64,000 bases of DNA, taken from positions 29,304 through 93,303 of the forward strand of contig NZ_LLWH01000220.1 of assembly GCF_001411475.1 (NCBI RefSeq), written 5' to 3'. The notes beneath the pieces were generated by a model, which did not search any database, was not told the DNA's origin, and saw only the letters and a program-made list of their open reading frames with translations. Position numbers and translations under genes: made by a program. Position 1 is the stretch's first letter, and each line of letters starts with the position of its first letter. This document shows positions 16,301 to 23,854 of this stretch, piece after piece. The stretch is from Pseudomonas endophytica (GTDB taxonomy: Bacteria; Pseudomonadota; Gammaproteobacteria; Pseudomonadales; Pseudomonadaceae).

Positions 16301-18219
16301 ACAAAGGCATCTTGCAGCGTGTCGTTGAGCTGCTGGATGTCCAAGTTCAAACCTTCGCCAGCGGTGAAGGCGAAGTCATGGATCCAGAACTCACGGCCAT
16401 TGGCGTGACGCAGGCGATAAGGGAACTCGCCCAGAACGCGCAGGCCCAGATTCTCCAGAATCGGCAGCACATCAGACAACGCCAAAGGCGTGTCAGCGTG
16501 GTACAGCTTGCAGTGCAATTCCTGACCCGCGCTCTGGCCCAACGGCTGATAGAAGCTCATTACCAGCGGTTTCTTTTCACTGAGATTCATCAGGTGCTGC
16601 ATGTCGACCACCGCCGAATGCGCAGCAAAACGCTCGCGATAACCCGCCGGGAAGCCTTTAGGGAAGTCTGCCAGCACCTTGGTGCCATTCGCTTCGCCGA
16701 AGCTTTCAACCACAAGGCTTGCGTAGTCGTCCTTCCAGCTACGGCACGCCTGGACCACTTCTTTTTCTAGCAACAGCGGATCAATGTCGATCCGGTTTTT
16801 TGGGTCAACCCGCAGAATCAACTGCACGCGCGCCAGCACTGACTCAGAGAAGAAGGTCCAAAATTCGCAGTCAGAGGCTTGCAGACGATCCATCAGCACT
16901 TGCTGGATCTTTTGTCGCACTTCTGTGGAATACACGTCACGCGGCACATAAGCCAAGCAGTAGCAGAAACGCCCGTACGGGTCTTTACGCAGGAACACAC
17001 GAATCTTGTTACGTTCTTGGATTTGCACAATCGACATCACGGTGTTGAATAGCTCGTCCACCGGCGTCTGAAACAAGTCATCACGGGGCAGCACTTCAAG
17101 CACTTGCGCCAGTTCTTTACCCAAGTGAGCCTTGGGCTGGAAGCCAGAGCGACGCTCGACCTCGTCCACTTTGCGACGAATATAAGGAATAACCCGCACG
17201 CTTTCGCCATACACCGACGAGGTATACAAGCCCATAAAGCGGCATTCCTTGATCACCTTGCCATCGGCGTCGATCTGGCGGATCGACACGTAATCTGGGT
17301 ACGCAGGGCGGTGTACGCGGCTCGGATGGGCGGCTTTGGTAAACGACAGCAGAGTCGGCTCACGCAGGTAGCTCACCGCGTAATCTTCAATACGCAGGTC
17401 TTCGCAGGTCAGCCCCACGCGCAGCAGTTTGGTCAGGCCCAAGAATGAGTGCGGGTCATATTCGATATGGCCGCCATCGGCTTCGTCACGCACCACAAAC
17501 TCTTCGTAGCCCAGGAAGGTGAAATGGTTACCTACCAACCACTCTAGGAAGCTCTTGATTTCGGCTTTTTCGCCGGCATCAACGGCGTACGGGCAGCTAT
17601 CGACACTGGCCAGCAGTTCTTGAACCTTGGCCTTCATCGGCTCAAAGTCAGCGACGGCGATACGCACCTCGCCCAGCACCTGCTCCAGCTCCTTGCTCAG
17701 TACGCTCAACTCAGCGGCGTTAGAGCAACGGTCAATTTCCAGGTACATCAGCGATTCTTGTGCGATGCCCTCACCCGAAGTGCCTTTGGGCAGGATTTCC
17801 AGCAATTCGCCCTTATTCCCACGGCGAACACTCAGCACCGTGGTTTGAAGGGTATGGATGCTATAGCCGCGGCGGTTCAGTTCAGTGCGAACCGAGTCAA
17901 CCAAGAAGGGTAAATCGTGATGTAAGACTTCAACCGCGGTATGGGTTGACTGCCAACCGTGGCGCTCATAATCGGGGTTAAACACCCGCACTTGAGGCTG
18001 TGCCGGGTCGAATCGTTCAAGCAGCCGCCAGGCTGACAGCGTGCAGCCGGCGAGGTCTGACATACGACGCTGGGTGAGTTCATCCAGAGAAATGATGCCG
18101 AAGAACTTTTCAGCAAACAGGGCTACTTGTGGCAGAACCTGTTCACTAACGTGTTGGGCGAGTGCAGATTGCAATTGATGCTGGAAGTCGGCTTTGCTGG
18201 CTGCGGTGAAGAACGCCAT
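13363..18219 (-). CDS. gdhB: NAD-specific glutamate dehydrogenase, 180-kDa class
   Basis: A 1618-residue protein of the large L-glutamate dehydrogenase class known from Pseudomonas aeruginosa and Streptomyces. The long N-terminal regulatory part (~1-700) contains ACT-like segments; the catalytic core is at ~790-1200 with [20 protein letters not shown], the substrate-binding lysine near 853 in [10 protein letters not shown], and the nucleotide-binding region [15 protein letters not shown]. A C-terminal helical extension completes it. It deaminates glutamate to 2-oxoglutarate with NAD+, mainly in amino-acid (arginine) catabolism. It is monocistronic, ended by a strong terminator. Allosteric control is expected from the family but not visible. 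Confidence 0.97.
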   Translation of the reverse strand: [1618 protein letters not shown]

Positions 18220-18716
18220 CTGTGGTACTCCGCTTGGGCTTGTTATTGAGAGAAGCGTCGCGTGCTATTCCCTTTTGGGGACTTGTCGCCACTGTGCTTA
18301 AACATCAAGAACACAGCGTGACAGGGAGGTGAAGCTGGGTGTGACCCTTGAGTCACATCCGTATTTCGGAATGAGTCGCTGCAAAAAGCCATAACCCGAT
18401 TCACAGGTTAGGTCTTAAGGGATAACTGTCAGCAACGCAGCTTAACGACTGCATTGCCCAGCCTGCTTGCGATGCGGCGACATATTCGGACATGAGGAGG
18501 CAATCTTGTGGCTCGGTCAGGTACAACCCTAGCAGTCGAAGCTCATAAGTCCTCACGCGACCCCACTTAATTTCCATCATCAGTATCAGAAAAGACTGAC
18601 AAAACTCGCAGGCTAAAAGCCACCTACCAAGATTGAACCAGCATAAAAATGCGCAGGCTGGCAAAATCGGCGTTTGTTCAGCAATTAGATGCGCTTAGCG
18701 CTAGGAATTCCCCGAC
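18220..18716. other. 497-base gap between gdhB and acidic-protein gene
   Basis: No supported gene. It must contain the gdhB promoter (minus) and one for the gene at 18717 (plus). A minus-strand open frame of 87 codons (18401-18664, TTG start) lacks recognisable motifs and an RBS and is not called. No terminator or clear repeat was found. Confidence 0.4.
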
Positions 18717-19073
18717 ATGCAAATGACAACCGCCCTGCTGATGGCTAACCCTTGCGACGACGAAGAAGACAACCTGGCCATGTTGTGCTGCCACAGCGAC
18801 AAGGGCGAAATGTTTCTGATAACGCGCTACCCCGACGAAGACGAGGTTGAAATCACCCTCGATGGTGAACCTTTAGCGCTCGACGGCTTAAAAATCACCC
18901 TCAGCCCGACTCGCCTATTGATCGAAGTGGCACCAGACGACGCCGATGTATTGAACGATTCAGACCATCTGGAAATCATCCATAGCTCCGACGCTGACGA
19001 ACTGGTCGAGATTGAGCAAACCCTTAAAAACATCCTCACTGGCACCGGCACTTACATCAGCGAACTAAGCTAA
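18717..19073 (+). CDS. Acidic protein of unknown function
   Basis: 118 residues; AGGAA lies nine bases before the ATG, supporting this start (a second ATG is two codons in). The protein is strikingly acidic, with clusters such as CDDEED (~13-18), PDEDEVEI (~39-46), APDDADVLNDSDH (~72-84) and DADELVEIEQ (~91-100), and no signal peptide or membrane segment. I do not recognise a family. The clean RBS, start, and spacing to the next gene on the same strand argue that it is a real gene. It is unlike its neighbours in function and could be a small regulatory or binding protein; this is not supported further. Confidence 0.65.
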   Translation: MQMTTALLMANPCDDEEDNLAMLCCHSDKGEMFLITRYPDEDEVEITLDGEPLALDGLKITLSPTRLLIEVAPDDADVLNDSDHLEIIHSSDADELVEIEQTLKNILTGTGTYISELS

Positions 19074-19130
19074 CGCTCGTTATTTGAAGCTTTCGCCCCA
19101 GCAAACCGCTCACCGACAGGTATACACGCC

Positions 19131-19880
19131 ATGCACCAGCTCTTCGATGCTCACTGCCATATCATCGACAAGGCTTATCCGCTGATAGCTAACAACGGTT
19201 ATCTGCCTGATTTTTTCAGTGTCGATGACTACCGTGCGCGAACTGACACGCTGGGCGTGGCTGGGGGGGCTGTGGTTTCAGGCTCGTTTCAAGGTTTTGA
19301 TCAAACTTACTTGGTGGCCGCTTTAAAACGACTTGGCCCTGATTTCGTCGGCGTGACTCAATTGCCCGCTAGCGTGACCGACGACGAGTTACAAACCCTC
19401 AACCAACAAGGTGTTCGCGGCCTGCGCTTCAACCTCAAGCGCGGGGGCTCAGAGCAGCTCGACCAACTTGAAGCACTGGCCATACGCGTCCATGAATGTG
19501 TTGGTTGGCATTCAGAGCTGTATATCGACTCGCGCGAACTGCCGTCGTTATGCGACCGGTTGCTGCGATTGCCAGCCTTGAGCATTGATCACCTAGGGTT
19601 GAGCCACGTAGGTCTGCCAAGTTTGTTACACCTTGCTGAGCGTGGCGTTCGCATCAAAGCCTGCGGATTTGGCCGGGTGGATTTTGATGTGGCAGCCGTC
19701 CTCAAGAAAATCAATACAGCCAACCCGGATGCGCTGATGTTCGGCACAGACCTGCCATCTACACGCGCCCCAAGAACCTTTGAAAACAATGACATAGAGA
19801 TTTTAGTTAATGCTTTAGGTGAAAGCAGTGCGCATAAGGCTCTATGGCAAAACGCGCGAAACTTTTATCGACTTAGCTAA
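19131..19880 (+). CDS. TIM-barrel amidohydrolase (PDC lactonase-like family)
   Basis: A 249-residue metal-dependent hydrolase of the amidohydrolase 2 family. The N-terminal metal motif is DAHCHI (Asp6, His8, His10); further family features are GVRGLRFNLKRGG at ~101-113 (barrel strand with substrate-binding Arg), IDHLGLS at ~152-158 and the late FGTDLPSTRAP at ~204-214 with the conserved Asp. Related enzymes act on 2-pyrone-4,6-dicarboxylate or other cyclic esters/amides in the cytoplasm. The substrate is unknown. It follows the acidic-protein gene by 57 bases and may be co-transcribed. Confidence 0.82.
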   Translation: MHQLFDAHCHIIDKAYPLIANNGYLPDFFSVDDYRARTDTLGVAGGAVVSGSFQGFDQTYLVAALKRLGPDFVGVTQLPASVTDDELQTLNQQGVRGLRFNLKRGGSEQLDQLEALAIRVHECVGWHSELYIDSRELPSLCDRLLRLPALSIDHLGLSHVGLPSLLHLAERGVRIKACGFGRVDFDVAAVLKKINTANPDALMFGTDLPSTRAPRTFENNDIEILVNALGESSAHKALWQNARNFYRLS

Positions 19881-20387
19881 GGCACTTGTCATCGCTGAGG
19901 TTACGAAATGGGCACCACGAACGAGTAACCTGCGTGTGACTCAGCACAAAGTCCCATAACAAGTTAGCCAATTGGGGTGTTGCACTATTACTTTTATCAA
20001 TTCTGGAAATGGCTTAGAGCTGATATCTCATAAAACACTTCAACAGCTTAATGCCTATGAAAACTTGATGACCTATCACTTCCCCGAACTTAAGCCATGC
20101 TCAACCTGTTTTTATGACACAGCGACATAGGGCTAAAGCGGCACGCGACCCCTTTGCGGCGCTGTTGGTTGAGCATTTTGCAGCATTAACGCCAACACCC
20201 TGTCGCTGGACAGCGACTACAAGCACCGCCTAGATGATTAAAATTCTCAACAACCGCGCTGATTTAGCCTTTTTGCTCAAAAAGCCCGCCCGTCATTAGT
20301 CCGAGACGCTCGCAATGGATTAAAGTATCGGCCCCGGCCACGGCGTCGTTATCGCGCTGTCGCAGTCCTTTTCAGGAACAGTCACCG
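19881..20387. other. 507-base gap before the MoxR/Bat operon
   Basis: No supported gene. It presumably contains the promoter of the operon at 20388. It holds two inverted repeats whose arms interleave (20097-20208) and a short open stretch on the plus strand near 19963-20129 encoding about 55 residues without a good start. Base composition is more AT-rich in the first half than in the flanking genes. It could be the remains of a decayed gene. Confidence 0.4.
20097..20208. repeat. Two interleaved inverted repeats
   Basis: ATGCTCAACC (20097-20106) is the reverse complement of GGTTGAGCAT (20167-20176), a perfect 10-bp pair. CAGCGACATAGGG (20120-20132) pairs with CCCTGTCGCTG (20198-20208), with bulged bases. 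The arms alternate A-B-A'-B', the topology of a pseudoknot rather than nested hairpins. Either chance or a structured RNA/5' leader could explain it. Confidence 0.35.
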
Positions 20388-21347
20388 ATGGAACATCGTG
20401 AAGCGCTACTGGCGCTGCGAACCTTTCTTTCAACGCAGATTCTCGGTCAAGAAAAACTCATTGACCGCTTGTTAATCGCGCTGCTGGCTGACGGCCACAT
20501 GTTGGTTGAAGGCGCGCCCGGCCTCGCCAAAACCAAAGCGATTAAAGAGTTAGCTGAAGGCATCGAAGCACAATTTCATCGCATCCAGTTCACCCCCGAC
20601 CTGTTGCCAGCCGACATCACCGGCACCGAAATCTATCGTCCAGAAACCGGCAGCTTTGTCTTCCAACAAGGGCCGATCTTTCACAACTTAGTGCTGGCCG
20701 ACGAAATCAACCGCGCACCCGCTAAAGTGCAATCGGCCTTGCTTGAAGCCATGGCCGAACGTCAAGTCAGTGTCGGACGCAGCACCTACGACCTATCGCC
20801 CCTGTTTTTGGTGATGGCGACCCAAAACCCCATCGAACAGGAAGGCACCTACCCGCTTCCAGAAGCCCAACTGGACCGTTTTTTGATGCACGTCAAAATC
20901 GGCTTCCCGGATGCCGCCGTTGAGCGCCGTATTCTGCAACAGGCTCGCGGCGAAGCGTTGAATGGCGAAACCAAGCCTGAGCGCAGAGTCAGTCAGCAAG
21001 CTATTTTCGCGGCCCGCAAAGAAATTCTGGGGCTGTACATGGCCGACGCGGTGGAGGAATACCTCGTGCAGTTGGTCATGGCGACCCGCACGCCCGGTAA
21101 ATTCGACGCTGAAATGGCCGAATGGATTGCTTACGGCGCCAGCCCGCGAGGCTCGATTGCCCTAGACCGCTGCGCCCGAGCGCATGCTTGGCTGGCCGGT
21201 CGCGACTTTGTCAGCCCCGAAGACATCCAAGCCGTTTTGTTCGATGTACTGCGCCATCGCATTATTTTGTCATTTGAGGCCGAGGCGGCAGGCATCGACC
21301 AAGACCGCGTTGTGCAACGCATCCTTGACGTTGTTGCCGTTGCCTGA
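20388..21347 (+). CDS. moxR: MoxR-family AAA+ ATPase
   Basis: 319 residues. Walker A is GAPGLAKT (~43-50), a typical MoxR variant; Walker B is LVLADEINRAP (~103-113); sensor I region VMATQNPIEQEGTYPLPEAQLDRF (~143-166) is the MoxR signature; and a C-terminal lid domain follows. MoxR proteins act as chaperone-like remodelers for membrane or periplasmic partners with VWA domains. It is the first gene of an operon with DUF58, DUF4381, two VWA proteins and BatD, all in tight spacing or overlapping. An AGGA lies about 10 bases before the ATG. Confidence 0.93.
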   Translation: MEHREALLALRTFLSTQILGQEKLIDRLLIALLADGHMLVEGAPGLAKTKAIKELAEGIEAQFHRIQFTPDLLPADITGTEIYRPETGSFVFQQGPIFHNLVLADEINRAPAKVQSALLEAMAERQVSVGRSTYDLSPLFLVMATQNPIEQEGTYPLPEAQLDRFLMHVKIGFPDAAVERRILQQARGEALNGETKPERRVSQQAIFAARKEILGLYMADAVEEYLVQLVMATRTPGKFDAEMAEWIAYGASPRGSIALDRCARAHAWLAGRDFVSPEDIQAVLFDVLRHRIILSFEAEAAGIDQDRVVQRILDVVAVA

Positions 21348-21349
21348 CC

Positions 21350-22294
21350 ATGAACAACCCACTGCCCGCCGAACCCGGCATTCGCGTAACCCTGGCCGAA
21401 TTGATCGAAATGCGGCATCGAGTGCGCGAAGTGCAACTGTTTTCCAGCCCCGGCCAGCGCAGTTCGCTGGCCGGCTTGCATCATTCCAAACTGCGCGGGC
21501 GCGGGGTCGACTTCGACCAAGTACGGGTGTATCAGGCCGGGGACGATGTACGAACCATCGACTGGCGCGTCACCGCTCGCACTCAAGAACCGCATACCAA
21601 AATGTTCCATGAAGAGCGCGAACGGCCAATATTCATCCTTGCCGAGCAAAGCCGCCGTTTGTTCTTCGGGTCTGGGCTGATGTTTAAATCGGTACTCGGC
21701 GCTCAAGCCGCAAGCCTGATTGGTTGGGCTGCATTGGGGCATAACGACCGTGTGGGCGGCCTGGTATTTGGCGATCATGAACATTACGAAATCAAACCTC
21801 GGCGCAGTAAGCAAAGCCTGTTACAGCTGCTAAACCGTTTGGTACGCGTCAATCAATCGCTGCACACCGAAGTCCAGTCCGACCGTGACGCACTGGGCAT
21901 GGCCTTGATTCGAGCCCGTGAAGTGCTACGGCCCGGTAGCCTAGTCGTTGTGGTGTGCGATGAGCGTGCGCTCACCGACGCGGCAGAACAGCAATTGAGC
22001 CTACTGTCGCGCCATTGCGATCTGATCTTGTTACCACTCTCCGACCCTCTGGACCATGCCCTGCCCGCCGCCGGGCTGATGCGCCTTGCTGCGCGCGGGG
22101 CACAACTAGAGCTTGATACCCTCAACTATGATTTACGTCAGGCGTATCGCGCTCAGGCCGAAGCCCGCATCGCTCGCTGGGAGCTGCTTGCACAAAAAGT
22201 ACGGGCATTGCTAATGCCTCTTAGCACTCAAAACGAGATGATCGAACAACTACGTGAGTTCCTTAACGCCAAACGCCCCGGCAAGCCGTTATGA
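21350..22294 (+). CDS. DUF58 domain protein
   Basis: 314 residues, starting two bases after moxR. It contains the DUF58 hallmark with an invariant arginine and tryptophan: RGRGVDFDQVRVYQAGDDVR then TIDWRVTARTQEPHTKMF (~46-85). A VWA-like fold follows (~95-290; PIFILAEQSRRLFFGSG, LVVVVCDERALTD). Unlike many DUF58 proteins, no N-terminal membrane segments are present, so it is likely a soluble partner. DUF58 proteins almost always neighbour MoxR ATPases; the molecular role is unknown. Confidence 0.9.
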   Translation: MNNPLPAEPGIRVTLAELIEMRHRVREVQLFSSPGQRSSLAGLHHSKLRGRGVDFDQVRVYQAGDDVRTIDWRVTARTQEPHTKMFHEERERPIFILAEQSRRLFFGSGLMFKSVLGAQAASLIGWAALGHNDRVGGLVFGDHEHYEIKPRRSKQSLLQLLNRLVRVNQSLHTEVQSDRDALGMALIRAREVLRPGSLVVVVCDERALTDAAEQQLSLLSRHCDLILLPLSDPLDHALPAAGLMRLAARGAQLELDTLNYDLRQAYRAQAEARIARWELLAQKVRALLMPLSTQNEMIEQLREFLNAKRPGKPL

Positions 22295-22785
22295 ATGAAC
22301 TCGAACAACTGCAACCACTCATCCCCCCGCCAGCAATTAGCTTGTGGCCACCGGCCCCTGGCTGGTGGTTGTTGCTGCTTTTGATGGTTGGCTTGGGATG
22401 GGGCGCGTGGTGGTTGCGCCGTTATTTGTCCGGCAAGCGCCTGGTAGTAACCACCGAACAACCCTTGGACCCCGTTCGCGTGGCGGCGCTTGAAGAACTT
22501 TCACGCTTCACCAAACCCTACGATGGCGCCCCCGCCGGGGCTTGGCTGCAACAGCTCAACGGCCTGCTTAAACGCTTGTGCCGCAGTCATTACCCTTACA
22601 GCCAGAGCCACACCCTCAACGGTCGTAAGTGGTTGGCGTTCCTTGACAATCGCTGCCCAGCGGCGGGTTTGACGCGCTGGATGGTACTGGTTGAGGGCGC
22701 CTACAAACCCGAGTGTAAGCTCGATGACAAGGCCATCGCCGGGCTCAATCAAGCGGTTGAAACCTGGATTCGCAAACATGTATGA
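22291..22785 (+). CDS. DUF4381 membrane protein
   Basis: 164 residues, overlapping the DUF58 gene by ATGA. One transmembrane segment is evident at ~20-47 (WPPAPGWWLLLLLMVGLGWGAWWL, shown in part), followed by a basic RRYLSGKR and a cytoplasmic region with LRQ-type helices (LNGLLKRLCRSHYP at ~89-102, and LNGRKWLAFLD at ~110-120). This is the DUF4381 pattern, found only in MoxR/Bat operons. Function is unknown; it may connect the ATPase to the VWA proteins at the inner membrane. Confidence 0.88.
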   Translation: MNELEQLQPLIPPPAISLWPPAPGWWLLLLLMVGLGWGAWWLRRYLSGKRLVVTTEQPLDPVRVAALEELSRFTKPYDGAPAGAWLQQLNGLLKRLCRSHYPYSQSHTLNGRKWLAFLDNRCPAAGLTRWMVLVEGAYKPECKLDDKAIAGLNQAVETWIRKHV

Positions 22786-23854
22786 ATTCGCCTGGCCATG
22801 GCTTTTTGCCTTGTTGCCACTGCCGTGGTTGATGCGCTGGCTGCTACCGGCTGCCGATAGCGGCGAAGCAGCACTTAAAGTCAGCTTTCTAAATGATCTT
22901 GAAGCGCTGGCTCGGCGTAAAGCGCGCCCTGTCCTGCCCTCATTGCGTCAGCAAACCCCTTACGTGCTGCTGTGGCTGCTGCTGTTAACCGCCGCAGCCC
23001 GCCCACAATGGCTCGGCGAGCCCTTACCCATTGCGGCCAGTGGTCGCGACTTATTGGTGGCCGTGGACGTATCGGGATCAATGGACTACCCCGATATGCA
23101 GTGGCACGACGAAGACATCACTCGCATCGACTCCGTCAAAAAACTACTGGGCGACTTTTTGGAGCATCGCGAGGGCGACCGGGTCGGTCTTATCCTGTTT
23201 GGTAGTCAGGCTTATCTGCAAGCACCTCTTACCTTTGATCGTCATACCGTACGAACTTGGCTAGATGAAGCGCGCATCGGTATTGCAGGTAAAAATACCG
23301 CTATTGGAGATGCCATTGGCTTGGCCCTCAAACGGCTGCGCCAACGCCCCGCACAAAGCCGAGTGCTGATTTTGGTCACAGACGGCGCCAACAACGGCGG
23401 GCAGATAGACCCTCTGACCGCTGCACGTTTGGCAGCGCAAGAAGGTGTCAGGATCTACCCCATCGGGGTGGGAGCCGATCCGCAAGAAAACTCCAATAAG
23501 GGCCTGTTCAGCATTAATCCTGGGGTTGACCTGGATGAGCCGGCCATGGAAGAAATTGCCCGTATCACCGGTGGGCGGTACTTTCGCGCCCGCGACGGCG
23601 ATGAGCTGTCCGCCATCAAAGACACCCTCGACCAGCTCGAACCCATCGCCCAACAGCCCACTCAGGCTCGTCCGGCAACAGCGCTTTACAGTTGGCCATT
23701 GGCAGGCGCTTTGCTATTGAGCGTTCTGTTAGTCATTCGCGAAATATGGCCCAACCATCCGTTGCAACGTTTACTGAGCAAAAAACACTTTCTGCATCAG
23801 CATCCTGAATGGCGCTCACGCCTTAAACGTCTGCGTCTGCGGAGGCGTCGATGA
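22778..23854 (+). CDS. batA: BatA-like VWA domain membrane protein
   Basis: 358 residues from the ATG at 22778, overlapping the DUF4381 gene by 8 bases; an in-frame start at 22691 would add 29 residues and a long overlap. Membrane segments at ~5-24 and ~65-80 precede a VWA domain (~90-290) with an intact MIDAS: DVSGS at 97-101, then the threonine near GIAGKNTAIGDA and VTDGANNGG. A third membrane segment lies at ~310-330 and a basic tail ends it. Together with the next protein it fits the BatA/BatB pair of 'Bacteroides aerotolerance' operons. The VWA domain is likely periplasmic and binds a divalent metal. Confidence 0.9.
   Translation: MYEFAWPWLFALLPLPWLMRWLLPAADSGEAALKVSFLNDLEALARRKARPVLPSLRQQTPYVLLWLLLLTAAARPQWLGEPLPIAASGRDLLVAVDVSGSMDYPDMQWHDEDITRIDSVKKLLGDFLEHREGDRVGLILFGSQAYLQAPLTFDRHTVRTWLDEARIGIAGKNTAIGDAIGLALKRLRQRPAQSRVLILVTDGANNGGQIDPLTAARLAAQEGVRIYPIGVGADPQENSNKGLFSINPGVDLDEPAMEEIARITGGRYFRARDGDELSAIKDTLDQLEPIAQQPTQARPATALYSWPLAGALLLSVLLVIREIWPNHPLQRLLSKKHFLHQHPEWRSRLKRLRLRRRR

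Noticed and set aside
18401..18664. Minus-strand ORF of 87 codons in the gdhB upstream gap
   Set aside because: It begins at TTG, has no RBS, and shows no recognisable motif; the gap needs promoter space for two divergent genes.
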